From assembly GCA_030706385.1 (NCBI GenBank), contig JAUZOQ010000022.1:1-42637 (forward strand): a DNA stretch of 42,637 nt, given 5' to 3'. The notes below the pieces were generated by a model. That model had not been told where the DNA came from. It did no database searches and saw nothing but the letters and a program-made list of their open reading frames with translations. A program made the position numbers and the translations under genes. Of this stretch, positions 34,467 through 42,637 are shown piece after piece; position 1 is the stretch's first letter, and each line of letters begins with the position of its first letter. Source of the DNA: Bacteroidota bacterium (GTDB taxonomy: Bacteria; Bacteroidota; Ignavibacteria; Palsa-1295).

Positions 34467-35327
34467 TTATGATCGTGTATATCGTTTCATCCATGTCACC
34501 TGCCGCTTGGCGTATTGCCGAGTGCGAATGATGATCTCCTCTCGTGCTTGCTCCAGCAATTTCTCGCCTCCGATAACCGATGCAAGTTCACGGTAACCAA
34601 TGGCATTCATCGCCGGCATATCCACAGTGACTCCGGACGATAGCAAGTTCTCAACTTCCTTCAGCCACCCTGCTTCCAGCATCGTATCGATTCGCGCGAC
34701 GATCCTCGCACGAAGCTCCTCCTTCGGGAGTTCGATCACTGTAAACGACGGTTCGAATTCAAAAGGCTCCGCCTTTTCCTGACGCGCTTTGCCAAGTGGA
34801 ATACCGGTCGCATAATAGAATTCCCATGCTCGCTCCAATCGTCTCGGGTTTTTTTCTCGGGCTATTTGCTCATACATGATCGGATCGATATTCTGCAAGC
34901 GATCGAGCATACGTACAAATCCTTCAGCCTCCAATTCTGCGCTAACTTTCGATCGAGCCTGCTGCAGTTGTATTTCATCGGCTTCGACGGATGAAATGCC
35001 GAAAAAAAGAGCATCAATATAGAATCCTGTTCCACCGACGACGATAGGAGTCTTTCCTTCGGCAATAAGAGATCGTATCGTAGTACGTGCGATCTTTGCA
35101 TAGTCGGAAGCATTAAATCGCTCACTCGGCTCCAGTATGTCAATGAGGTGATGCTGTATTCGGCTGCGCAACTCCCTTGAGGGCTTAGCAGTACCGATAT
35201 CAAATCCTTCGTAAAAGAGCGAAGCATCGGCGTTAACGATCTCAATCGCTGAGTCGGAATTCGCTCTTGCAAGCGAGACTTCAGTCTTTCCCGAAGCCGT
35301 CGGTCCAGTGATGACTTCGATCCGCAT
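34467..35327 (-). CDS. miaA: tRNA dimethylallyltransferase
   Basis: MiaA adds the dimethylallyl group to A37 of tRNAs, the step before MiaB. GPTASGKTE (8-16) is the P-loop. DIGTAKPS, VVGGTGFYIDALFFGI, ATGIPLG and QYAKRQVTWMKR follow in the family order. At 286 residues it is a compact but complete member. The ATG overlaps the pcm stop (TAATG at 35325-35329), showing translational coupling, and folB follows 3 bp later. miaB lies ~10 kb away on the opposite strand. Confidence 0.95.
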   Translation of the reverse strand: MRIEVITGPTASGKTEVSLARANSDSAIEIVNADASLFYEGFDIGTAKPSRELRSRIQHHLIDILEPSERFNASDYAKIARTTIRSLIAEGKTPIVVGGTGFYIDALFFGISSVEADEIQLQQARSKVSAELEAEGFVRMLDRLQNIDPIMYEQIAREKNPRRLERAWEFYYATGIPLGKARQEKAEPFEFEPSFTVIELPKEELRARIVARIDTMLEAGWLKEVENLLSSGVTVDMPAMNAIGYRELASVIGGEKLLEQAREEIIIRTRQYAKRQVTWMKRYTRS

Positions 35328-35998
35328 TATCCGCGTTCTTCCATTGCCCAGCCTTCTTTGCCGACAAGGGGCACGAACTTGAACTCTGGCAACTCCTCAA
35401 CGCTCAGTTTTCCTTGCTCATTCTTTACCAGATACATTCGTTGAATATCAAGAGATCCGACAGGGACGAGAAGTCTTCCGCCATTAGGATTCAATTGCTT
35501 CGTCAGCGTCTCCGGTACATCGGGTGCGCCTGCAGTTACAATAATGGCATCGAATGGAGCATACTCGGCCCAGCCTCGTGAGCCATCTCCGGAACGGGAT
35601 ATAATATCGTGATATCCCAGGGCATCAAAGCGCTTCCGCGCATTTTGCAGGAGCGGAAGATGCCGCTCGATCGTAAATACCTTGCAACCCATTTCTTCGA
35701 GCACGGCAGCCTGATAGCCGGAGCCTGTGCCGATCTCCAGCACCTTTTCTCCAGGCTGCAAATGCAGCGCCTGAGTCATGTAGGCAACAGTAAAAGGTTG
35801 GGAAATTGTCTGTCCGGATCCAATCGGTAAAGCGGAATCTTCGTATGCTCGTCTGGCAAAATTCTTTTCAAGAAACTGTTCACGCGGTATTTTACCCATT
35901 GCCCGGAGCACGGCCTCATCGGTGATTCCGCGCGAGCGCAGGAATTCTCGCAAGTGTACCCGTTCGTGTGAAAAGTTGTTTGTGGCTGAATGAAGCAA
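35327..35998 (-). CDS. pcm: protein-L-isoaspartate O-methyltransferase
   Basis: It methylates L-isoaspartyl residues in damaged proteins using S-adenosylmethionine. Class I methyltransferase motif I is VLEIGTGSGYQA (86-97). The isoaspartate-specific region GSGQTISQPFTVAYMTQAL (60-78) and the later DAIIVTAGAPDVPETL and LLVPVG motifs are all present. No ATG exists near the expected N-terminus: the frame begins with TTG at 35996-35998, and a second TTG lies at residue 17. The product is ~223 residues. The stop overlaps the miaA ATG. 73 bp separate it from cdaA, with a weak GGTATC/GATACC stem and a T-run, which may attenuate read-through. Confidence 0.93.
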   Translation of the reverse strand: MLHSATNNFSHERVHLREFLRSRGITDEAVLRAMGKIPREQFLEKNFARRAYEDSALPIGSGQTISQPFTVAYMTQALHLQPGEKVLEIGTGSGYQAAVLEEMGCKVFTIERHLPLLQNARKRFDALGYHDIISRSGDGSRGWAEYAPFDAIIVTAGAPDVPETLTKQLNPNGGRLLVPVGSLDIQRMYLVKNEQGKLSVEELPEFKFVPLVGKEGWAMEERG

Positions 35999-36071
35999 TG
36001 AGGTTGTTCGTAAAAAATATATGGGTATCTGTAAATTCCTGCTCTGATCCGGATACCGATTTAGCGCTCTC

Positions 36072-36920
36072 TCATCGATCTATGCCTTCTCTGGATTCGA
36101 GTGCGTAATCTTTCGATGTACCTGTCAAATGCATATCGGCCGGCGGTATAACGATCGGTCCGGTGATCGCATTGGCGATCTTCTCTCGAAGTTCTTCACT
36201 CGAGAGATTAAGAGAAAGTTTGCCGGACTTCGCAAATGCGAATTCGCCCGTCTCCTCCGAAAGTACGAGCGCGACAACATCGGCTTGTTCAGAAATTCCG
36301 AGCGCAGCCCGGTGACGCGTGCCGAGCATCTTCTCTCCGATCGATTCAACGCCGGATAATGGCAATGTGCAACGAGCAGCCTCGATATAGCGATCCTTGA
36401 TGATGACGGCTCCGTCATGCAGCGGGCTACGCTTATTGAAGATCGTCACCAGAAGCTCCTTCGATATATGAGCATGGATCGGCAAGCCGGTATCGACAAA
36501 CAGCTTGATATCGGTCGTGCGAATGATAATGATCAGAGCCCCTTCATGCCGTTGCCGTAATTCTTCGAATGCGCGGATAATGATATCGGCATATTCCTTC
36601 ACATCGGTTCGAATGAAGAATTTCACGATCGGATTTCTTCCTAAATACAGCAGAAGCCTTCGGAGTTCAGGTTGGAATAAGACGATCAGCGCAATAACCC
36701 AAATATCGGTCAAGGTTTTTAATATCCACGAAAGCGCTTTCATATCTACAGCCCGAGCGATGATCGAGCCGACGATCACCAGGACCAATCCCAAAAAAAC
36801 CTGAGCGGCGATCGTACCGCGCATTGCTATGTAGAGCCGGTAAAAAAGAAAGGTTACGAGTAAGATGTCGAGAATATCGACCCATGTCACCGTAACAAAG
36901 CCTATCGTGAAGACTTCCAT
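36072..36920 (-). CDS. cdaA: diadenylate cyclase (CdaA type)
   Basis: CdaA makes cyclic di-AMP from two ATP at the membrane. The N-terminus has three membrane helices (about 12-30, 36-57, 68-83). The DisA_N catalytic domain (about 95-250) carries DGA at 169-171 and RHR at 202-204, the two family active-site motifs. At 282 residues it has a typical length. Its ATG overlaps the phoH stop (TAATG). The usual partner cdaR is not adjacent, and no phosphodiesterase is visible. c-di-AMP typically controls potassium and osmotic balance and cell-wall homeostasis. Confidence 0.95.
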   Translation of the reverse strand: MEVFTIGFVTVTWVDILDILLVTFLFYRLYIAMRGTIAAQVFLGLVLVIVGSIIARAVDMKALSWILKTLTDIWVIALIVLFQPELRRLLLYLGRNPIVKFFIRTDVKEYADIIIRAFEELRQRHEGALIIIIRTTDIKLFVDTGLPIHAHISKELLVTIFNKRSPLHDGAVIIKDRYIEAARCTLPLSGVESIGEKMLGTRHRAALGISEQADVVALVLSEETGEFAFAKSGKLSLNLSSEELREKIANAITGPIVIPPADMHLTGTSKDYALESREGIDR

Positions 36921-37933
36921 TATCCTTCTGCGGTCTTTTTCTCCAAACTGCCGTTTGAGGCAAGTGTCAACTCAGCACCTTTGTTATGAAACTGCTCGTA
37001 TGCTTCGATGATCTCGCGAACAAGACGGTGGCGCATGACATCACCTTTATTGAAATATACCATTGAAATACCCTCAACATGATTGAGTATTTCTTGGATT
37101 TGGACAAGGCCGCTTAGTCCGCGTGTTGGAAGATCGATCTGTGTCATGTCGCCGGTGATGATCGCCTTCGAGCCAATACCGATACGCGTGAGGAACATCT
37201 TCATCTGCATCGTCGTAGCGTTCTGGGCTTCATCAAGTATGACGAATGCATTATTCAGCGTTCTTCCTCTCATGTAGGCCAGCGGCACGACTTCCACCGT
37301 ACCCCTCTCGATATATCCGCGCAGCTTCTCCGCCGTCATCATTTCTTCTGCTGCATCGTAAAGAGGGCGAAGATATGGGTCAACTTTCTGCGAAAGATCT
37401 CCTGGCAAGAAGCCGAGGCTTTCCCCCGCTTCAACGGCGGGCCTGGCAAGAATGATTTTCGAAACTTCGCGCGTCTTCAGCGCCGAGATCGCCATTGCGA
37501 CGGCAAGATAGGTCTTACCTGTTCCCGCAGGACCGATGGCAAAGACGATATCATTATTCTTAACAGCCTTGTAGTATTCGATCTGAGTCGGAGTTTTGAC
37601 TCTGATCGGCTGATTATGCGTGAAAAGCACGATGGATTCCAGTTCGGCAAAGTTCTGCGCAACCTCTTTCCCCGCCGAGACAATATCGATGACCGTTGTC
37701 ACGTCGTTCTTTGACAGGTGTCCGGATTTAGCCAAAACAAAGGAAAGTTCACTAAAGACCTTCTCGATCAAGGCGACCTCTTGCTGCGATCCCTGTAATA
37801 AGATCACATCGCCTCTTGCGATGATGCGGGCGTCGAAGCGTTGTTCGATCAGCCGTAAGAATTGATCCTGTGGTCCGAAAAGCAAAAGAGCTTCGGTTGG
37901 TGCGACTCGTATTTTTCGTTCGATTACTTCCAT
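36920..37933 (-). CDS. phoH: PhoH family ATPase
   Basis: The 337-residue protein has an N-terminal KH-like/PhoH-specific region and then the ATPase core. Walker A is GPAGTGKT (134-141), and Walker B is VILDEAQNAT with DEAQ at 234-237. LARPAVEAGESLGFLPGDL is the PhoH signature. PhoH proteins are RNA-related ATPases; in many bacteria they are co-inherited with ybeY, which is absent here. It appears to be the first gene of the long minus-strand operon. The spacer between its ATG and the upstream terminator is only ~25 bp, so its promoter must overlap the terminator, or transcription arises by read-through. Confidence 0.94.
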   Translation of the reverse strand: MEVIERKIRVAPTEALLLFGPQDQFLRLIEQRFDARIIARGDVILLQGSQQEVALIEKVFSELSFVLAKSGHLSKNDVTTVIDIVSAGKEVAQNFAELESIVLFTHNQPIRVKTPTQIEYYKAVKNNDIVFAIGPAGTGKTYLAVAMAISALKTREVSKIILARPAVEAGESLGFLPGDLSQKVDPYLRPLYDAAEEMMTAEKLRGYIERGTVEVVPLAYMRGRTLNNAFVILDEAQNATTMQMKMFLTRIGIGSKAIITGDMTQIDLPTRGLSGLVQIQEILNHVEGISMVYFNKGDVMRHRLVREIIEAYEQFHNKGAELTLASNGSLEKKTAEG

Positions 37934-37958
37934 GTATTATATAACCAAGAAAGAGGAC

Positions 37959-38001
37959 AAAAAGTAAAAGACCGTTTCTCCTTTTCGGAAAAACGGTCTT
38001 T
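37959..38001 (-). terminator. intrinsic terminator after the LysM gene
   Basis: On the minus strand AAAGACCGTTT and AAACGGTCTTT form a perfect 11-bp stem (37967-38001) with a 13-base loop, followed by TACTTTTT. It lies 48 bp after the stop codon of the LysM protein gene and ~25 bp before phoH. The A-rich left flank could allow some bidirectional use. Confidence 0.85.
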
Positions 38002-38049
38002 CAAAGCTATTGCGCTATTTTTTTGCGTAGGCTTTGCTTGCGCTCGCAC

Positions 38050-38793
38050 TCAATGTTTGCGATGACGGTATCCTGTCATATCCTTATCTTCTTCTGTGAC
38101 AGCGGTCTTCAGAATCGAAAGCTGCTGGCCGGGATAAATGAGATCGGGATTCTTGATCTGATCGCTATTGGCATGCCAGATCTTCGGCCATGCGAAGGGA
38201 TCATTATAGATCTCGGGCTTCTTCGCAATATTCCAGAGGCAATCGCGATCCTTACGCCAGGTGCCGACCGTATAGATCGTATTCGGCGGTACCATTCCAT
38301 GCTTCATCTGCATGTAGGAATTCGACATCGCCATGACGCGGCTGTGATGATCCGGAATCAAGACAAGCTTATCGCCGCGAAGAGTGCGGATATCATTCTC
38401 CAGAGCATCGACTCTGGCCTTGTTCTGGCTCTGCTGTTCCGGCGACATAGCGCGGAGCTGGTTCAACTCAGCTTCTGAGCGGCTTAGGTGTTCGCGATAT
38501 GCATTGTAGCCGTTACGATCAGTACCGCAAAGTGCATAGAGATCGTTCTTGCATCTATCGTTATCGGCCATCCGTTGTTGAAGTTCGGTATTCGCCTTTG
38601 CAGTTGCGTCATTTGTAGACTGAATCTGCTGGTGAAGACTTGAGATCTCAGCGTTTCTCGAAGCGATGGTCGAATCTGCCTGATCCTTTGTAAAATCTTC
38701 CGGATAATTCGGATTGTATTTGTTCTGCGCCAAACCGGTTCCTGCGAGTGCAAGAACGATGAGTGCCGTAAGCATTATGGAAATTTTTTTCAT
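38050..38793 (-). CDS. exported LysM-domain protein with coiled coil
   Basis: The ATG at 38791-38793 lies 8 bp after an AGGAG ribosome binding site; another ATG two codons earlier is only 2 bp from it, so I prefer the later one. The signal peptide is MKKISIMLTALIVLALAGTGLAQ. A coiled coil rich in Gln, Asn and Asp spans ~45-150. The C-terminal LysM-like domain is seen in YTVGTWRKDRDCLWNIAKKPEIYNDPFAWPKIWHANSDQIKNPDLIYPGQQLSI. LysM domains bind peptidoglycan N-acetylglucosamine, so it likely sits in the periplasm at the wall. It follows a coiled-coil lipoprotein by 30 bp and is followed by a terminator, forming a two-gene operon. Confidence 0.88.
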   Translation of the reverse strand: MKKISIMLTALIVLALAGTGLAQNKYNPNYPEDFTKDQADSTIASRNAEISSLHQQIQSTNDATAKANTELQQRMADNDRCKNDLYALCGTDRNGYNAYREHLSRSEAELNQLRAMSPEQQSQNKARVDALENDIRTLRGDKLVLIPDHHSRVMAMSNSYMQMKHGMVPPNTIYTVGTWRKDRDCLWNIAKKPEIYNDPFAWPKIWHANSDQIKNPDLIYPGQQLSILKTAVTEEDKDMTGYRHRKH

Positions 38794-38823
38794 TTTCATT
38801 TCTCCTTTAAGTTTGGTGAGAGA

Positions 38824-39171
38824 TTAATGGCGTTTCTTCTTTGCCGGAGCTGCAGGAGGCGGCGGAGGCGGAGCGACGCGCCAATCGGCACTATCAGGCC
38901 AAATATTAGGCCAGTTCACAAGTCCTGCGCGGACTGCTGCTGTCTGGCTTTGGCAATCGGCAAGATCGCGATCTTGCGCTGCAAGTTTCCCCTGAACATC
39001 GGCAAGACTTCCTTTCGCATGCTCGAGGTCCATCTTCAATCCATCGCGGCTCTGATCGAGTTCGCGTAGTTTTTTCATCTGGTCTTCCGTTGCCTTATTC
39101 GAGCAACTGGACAAACCCAGCATCGCAATCATGGCAATGCTGAATATTTGTGCTATTAATCGTGATTTCAT
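38824..39171 (-). CDS. coiled-coil lipoprotein with Pro-rich C-terminus
   Basis: The ATG at 39169-39171 starts a lipoprotein signal (MKSRLIAQIFSIAMIAMLGLSSC, lipobox LSSC with Cys23). The frame extends 24 codons upstream, but the putative promoter lies there, so the shorter 115-residue form is chosen. The mature part is a heptad-rich coiled coil (EDQMKKLRELDQSRDGLKMD, then more), ending in a proline run and a basic KKKRH tail. It probably spans between the outer membrane and the wall. It is followed 30 bp later by the LysM protein, which also has a coiled coil, so they may form a complex; this is inferred. Confidence 0.82.
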   Translation of the reverse strand: MKSRLIAQIFSIAMIAMLGLSSCSNKATEDQMKKLRELDQSRDGLKMDLEHAKGSLADVQGKLAAQDRDLADCQSQTAAVRAGLVNWPNIWPDSADWRVAPPPPPPAAPAKKKRH

Positions 39172-39670
39172 TCTTAGACTCCTATAGTAAAGTAAAATTA
39201 CAGGGTACAATTGCAATCCCTTAGCAGTACAAAAATACAACAAAATAACCCTTCGTGGAGAGAATACGCAAATTTTATGCCGAAGGATTCTTTTGCCAAG
39301 ACATTTGCAATTATTAACTTACGAACAGACCGGTACGACAGTTCTGTGCCTAAAGGGCAACAGGGAGGAATCGAAGAAAACGGCTGGTTTGCCTGTTAGA
39401 ATCGTGATATCATACTATATTCTCTCGGCACTGGCAATAAGTAATTGCAATTCAATGTGTTATGGCGTTCTGCCGGTTCGCTGACCGCCAATTGTCAAAT
39501 TCGGATCTCTGATCTTGGCAGATAAGGATTGTTTACGCGAGTCAAATTTCTTGGCGCTAAATTCGTACGTGCATTTAATGCAAAGTGAGGAAGAAATAAC
39601 CTTCGAACTACTCCAGATGATAGTTAAAGAGTTCGAGATAGAAATATGAAATTTGTTCTCTTATATCCGA
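39172..39670. other. long intergenic stretch, mostly without recognisable features
   Basis: Apart from the promoter at 39230-39237 this ~500-bp gap holds no clear gene. A plus-strand frame opens after a TGA at 39482-39484 and runs to a TGA at 39646-39648; it encodes a short protein-like stretch ending QMIVKEFEIEI, without an early ATG. It could be a gene remnant or a 23-residue ORF from the ATG at 39578, or nothing. No RNA gene is recognised. GC is lower than in neighbouring genes. Confidence 0.35.
39230..39237 (-). promoter_or_regulatory. -7 box (TATTTTTG) for the lipoprotein / LysM operon
   Basis: The minus strand reads TATTTTTG, matching TAnnTTTG, ~58 bp upstream of the ATG at 39171. No TTG occurs at the ideal -33 distance. 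The same TATTTTTG sequence precedes the genes at 3709 and 11781. Confidence 0.5.
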
Positions 39671-42637
39671 TCAATTTGTCGAGACAACGATCCATCGTGA
39701 ATCGCTGGAATTGTAAATGAGTGTAGCAACTCCATATTGCCCAACCGTAACATTTGCTCCGCCCTTACAATAAATCCGATTACTCGCCACCGAATTATTA
39801 TCGTTATGCGATATCGTCATATTCTGATTCGTCGAATTATAGAGGATCACCATTTTTCCGTTGTTCCCTCCGGCAATTCCGGTGATCGTGAATGCAGCGT
39901 TCGGACCGGTCATTCGGACAAAACTAAAATTTCCGATACTGATATCGTTATTATTTGCATTCGACGCGGTAAATCCATTTTCGCGCATTGCCAGATCGCC
40001 GTTAATATCGGCCGTCGTATTCGGAGAAGTTGTGTTCGCCCCAAGACGTGCATTGGTATTATCCCAGGCAAGGTTCGATCCCCAATTAAGCACACCGGCT
40101 GTCGAAGAAATCAGAAGTCCGTTGTTAGCTGCGGGAAGTGCTGTAGGAAGCGTGTAATTGATATTTGCTGTCTGCGCTCCAGACTTGAACGATGAATAGT
40201 AGCTTCCACTCGATGAAGGCTCGGCTAAGCGCAACTCCCCTGCCGTGTTGTTATTATTGGAGAGCAAAATATTCCCATTCCGGATCTCAAGCGATTGTGT
40301 GGGATCACTGCGTCCGATTCCCAACTGGCCCAAACTCGTAATAGCAACCGGAGCATTGCCGCTACTGCCATCATAGAAGAAGGCGCGTTTCGTCGTCCCT
40401 ACCGTTAGATTCTCGATGTAGACTCCATTGAAATTCGTGATCGAAGAATTCTGGATGCCGAATCCGAGAAGCGGATTTTCAACATAGAGTCCGTGAGCAT
40501 TCGTGATCGTCGAGTTCGAGCTATACAATTGGAAATCAGAACGGAAAGCGGCGCCGTTAGTGATCGTCGTGTTGTTGCTCGATGAAGCTGTCTGGATACT
40601 GCCGTATGCTCCGATAGCACTTGAATGCGTGATCCCGTTTGTGGAATTTTGGGCAATATAAATTCCATCGAGTGCACGCACCGTGCTGGTGCTGGCAGTA
40701 CCCGTTACATAGACAGTAGAATTAGCGGCACAGAATACTCCCAGGGCGAATGAATTATTCACCGTCGAGTATGAAAACAATCCACCGACTGCAACGACAG
40801 GATTCGTTGCCGTTGAGGGAAATAACGTTTCGACAGTCATACCGGTGATCAGACCGGAGCCGCCGCCCGGCAGAACGCTCTTCGTATGGATGACTCCCAG
40901 AGGAGAGGTCGCTGTGGAAGCCGCTGTAGAACTTATCCGAATATGCTCCAAGCCGTTGGTTCCGAAGTACAGATCCTTTGCATCACTCGTACCGATATAA
41001 TTCTGATTCGCCCCCATGCCAGGACTTGTTCCTGAATTTCCTCCGAGCTTCCAGGCATTGGTCACTAGTGTATTTGGATCAGTCCATTGCGGTGTGTTAC
41101 CTGCGCCCTGCGAGGCCAGAACATAATTCGTTGTTCCATCCGAACCGCGAACTTTCAGAGGGCTTGTATTATTGCTGATCGTAATTCCGGCATTGGTAGT
41201 AAGAAGTCCGGCGGCGCTGGATTTAATATTCGCATTTTCGACCCATGCCGTTCCGCTCCATCGAAGGGTATTATCGGTTGAAGTGCCCGTCGGAAGAACA
41301 GCTGCATTTGTCCAGGTGGGGGTTGCTCCGGGTCCTGAGCTCATTAAGAGCTGTCCACTCGTTCCTGCAGATCCGCTAAGCAGCATTGGGCTTGCTGCAC
41401 CGTTCAAGTTCAAACCGGCATTTGTTGTGAGCAGTCCTGCAGCACTCGATTTGATGTTTGCGCTCTCCACCCAACTTGCGCCATTCCAGCGCAACGTGTT
41501 ATCGTTGGCGGTTCCGTTCGTGAGAATGTTCGCAGTCTGCCATGTTGGAGTCGCTCCTGCACCGGCACTGGTCAAGACCTGGCCTGCTGTTCCGGAAGAG
41601 CCATTCAATTGTAATGGGCTCGTCGTCCCACTTAGGCTCACGCCTGCGTTAGCGGTAACTAATCCGGCGGCGCTCGATTTCACGTTCGCACTTTCAACCC
41701 AGGAGGTGCCATTCCACCGAAGGGTATTATCAGTTGAAGATCCGGAAGGCATCAGGCTTCCTGACGTCCAAGTCGGCGTGCTCCCTGCTCCGGTACTTGT
41801 CAGGAATTGACCAACATTGCCGGCCACCCCATTCAGTTGCAACGGACTTGCCGTCCCACTCAAGTTCGCTCCGGCATTTGCTGTAATGAGACCGGCATCA
41901 CTCGACTTCACGTTTGAATTCTCAACCCATGATGTGCCATTCCACCGCAGCGTATTATCCGTCGAGGATCCGGTCGGCAATAAGTTTCCAGTTGTCCACA
42001 TTGGAGTACTCCCTGCTCCGGCGCTTGTCAGGAATTGACCTGTTGTTCCGGCCGATCCATTCAACTGTAAAGGACTTGTCGTCCCATTAAGATTCGCTCC
42101 GGCATTTGCGGTGATCAATCCGGCCGCACTCGACTTGATGTTGGCGCTCTCCACCCAGGAAGAACCGTCCCATCGAAGTGTATTATCGGTTGCAGTCCCA
42201 TTGGTAAGACCACCTGTGGAGGCGATCGTAAGTGTTCCGGCTCCGGAAGTAAGCGTAATATTGTTTCCTGCAGCAAGCGTTGTCCAGGCTGGTGTAGAAT
42301 TTGCCCCTGTGCTGGTGATGATCTGTCCCGTCGTGCCTGCCGATCCATTGAGTTGCAGCGGACTTGTCGCACCGTTCAGGTTCGCACCTGCATTTGCCGT
42401 AACTAGTCCAGCAGAACTTGATTTCACATTCGCACTCTCTACCCACGACGTGCCATTCCAGCGAAGCGTGTTATCTGTGGCACTTCCATTCGGAAGTAAA
42501 CTTCCTGTAGTCCACGTGGGAGTATTTCCCGTGCCTGCACTCGTGAGGAATTGTCCTGCTGTTCCGGCAGATCCATTTAGCTGCAGCGGACTTGCCGTGC
42601 CGTTCAGTTTCGCACCTGCATTCGCCGTAATAAGACC
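39671..42637 (-). CDS. large repeat protein of tail-fibre/adhesin type, cut by right edge
   Basis: The frame is open from the right edge (codon start at 42637) to the TAG-region stop at 39671, so at least 988 residues are present and the N-terminus is missing. At least six copies of a 76-residue unit (consensus includes TDNTLRWNGTSWVESANVKSS and PLQLNGSAGTTGQFLTSAG) fill the first ~520 residues. One unit has an inserted ~23 residues (AGNNITLTSGAGTLTIAST). A KLGGNSGTSPGM ... GTNGLEHIRISS stretch marks the start of the non-repeat part, which is Ser/Asn-rich and beta-helical in pattern. The C-terminus lacks a T9SS sorting tail. It resembles phage tail-fibre-like or surface proteins of Bacteroidota and Chlorobi. 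Export signal and function cannot be judged without the N-terminus. Confidence 0.88.
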   Translation of the reverse strand, partial: GLITANAGAKLNGTASPLQLNGSAGTAGQFLTSAGTGNTPTWTTGSLLPNGSATDNTLRWNGTSWVESANVKSSSAGLVTANAGANLNGATSPLQLNGSAGTTGQIITSTGANSTPAWTTLAAGNNITLTSGAGTLTIASTGGLTNGTATDNTLRWDGSSWVESANIKSSAAGLITANAGANLNGTTSPLQLNGSAGTTGQFLTSAGAGSTPMWTTGNLLPTGSSTDNTLRWNGTSWVENSNVKSSDAGLITANAGANLSGTASPLQLNGVAGNVGQFLTSTGAGSTPTWTSGSLMPSGSSTDNTLRWNGTSWVESANVKSSAAGLVTANAGVSLSGTTSPLQLNGSSGTAGQVLTSAGAGATPTWQTANILTNGTANDNTLRWNGASWVESANIKSSAAGLLTTNAGLNLNGAASPMLLSGSAGTSGQLLMSSGPGATPTWTNAAVLPTGTSTDNTLRWSGTAWVENANIKSSAAGLLTTNAGITISNNTSPLKVRGSDGTTNYVLASQGAGNTPQWTDPNTLVTNAWKLGGNSGTSPGMGANQNYIGTSDAKDLYFGTNGLEHIRISSTAASTATSPLGVIHTKSVLPGGGSGLITGMTVETLFPSTATNPVVAVGGLFSYSTVNNSFALGVFCAANSTVYVTGTASTSTVRALDGIYIAQNSTNGITHSSAIGAYGSIQTASSSNNTTITNGAAFRSDFQLYSSNSTITNAHGLYVENPLLGFGIQNSSITNFNGVYIENLTVGTTKRAFFYDGSSGNAPVAITSLGQLGIGRSDPTQSLEIRNGNILLSNNNNTAGELRLAEPSSSGSYYSSFKSGAQTANINYTLPTALPAANNGLLISSTAGVLNWGSNLAWDNTNARLGANTTSPNTTADINGDLAMRENGFTASNANNNDISIGNFSFVRMTGPNAAFTITGIAGGNNGKMVILYNSTNQNMTISHNDNNSVASNRIYCKGGANVTVGQYGVATLIYNSSDSRWIVVSTN
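41075..42637 (-). repeat. array of ~228-bp coding repeats
   Basis: Six or more near-identical units of 76 codons encode the TDNTLRW...VKSS repeat of the gene at 39671. Copies differ by scattered substitutions; one carries an insertion of ~23 codons. The array continues past the right edge. Such arrays can change copy number by recombination. Confidence 0.85.

Noticed and set aside
41172-42038. plus-strand ORFs of 212 and 73 aa opposite the repeat protein
   Set aside because: They are repetitive mirrors of the 76-codon repeats on the other strand.

Overview
The window looks like a chromosomal segment from a member of the Bacteroidota/Chlorobiota (FCB) group. I cannot fix the class; a Kapaibacteriota- or Ignavibacteria-like lineage is my guess. 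The evidence is: five secreted proteins ending in type A sorting domains of the type IX secretion system (T9SS); a TonB-dependent receptor paired with a DUF4249 lipoprotein; DUF2723 membrane proteins; and upstream boxes matching the Bacteroidota promoter pattern TTG-N20-TAnnTTTG. I see no rRNA, tRNA, CRISPR array, insertion sequence or prophage.

Region 1 (1-5010): two tandem minus-strand DUF2723 genes, the first cut by the left edge, then two small exported proteins of unknown function on the plus strand. Region 2 (5066-10325): a marR / small iron-sulfur protein pair converges on minus-strand housekeeping genes hemW, lepB and lepA. The spaces here are filled with degenerate tandem repeats that all have a 7-bp period but a different unit at each site, plus one REP-like element. 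Region 3 (10426-22361): about 12 kb of minus-strand extracellular protein genes. Three Asp-box/Ycf48-like propellers and two ~1,060-residue paralogues (cupredoxin-like + IgGFc-binding-like + choice-of-anchor domains) carry T9SS tails. A Cys-rich secreted protein heads one operon behind a long structured leader.

Region 4 (22451-26458): murA with an Asp in place of the catalytic Cys, a secreted propeller-like protein, and divergent miaB. Region 5 (26539-32638): a lipoprotein, then a TonB receptor / DUF4249 lipoprotein / beta-barrel operon on the plus strand. Region 6 (32646-37933): a tightly packed minus-strand run phoH-cdaA-pcm-miaA-folB-folK-dNK-small membrane protein, covering c-di-AMP synthesis, protein repair, tRNA modification, folate synthesis and nucleoside salvage. 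miaA and miaB in this window together make the ms2i6A37 tRNA modification. Region 7 (38050-42637): a coiled-coil lipoprotein and a LysM protein, then a large surface-type protein built from 76-residue repeats and cut by the right edge.

The most unusual signals are the locus-specific heptamer repeats around 5-10 kb, the paired giant T9SS proteins whose cupredoxin-like domains lack the Cys and His copper ligands, the Cys-to-Asp MurA, and the ~330-nt structured leader at 18760-19095.
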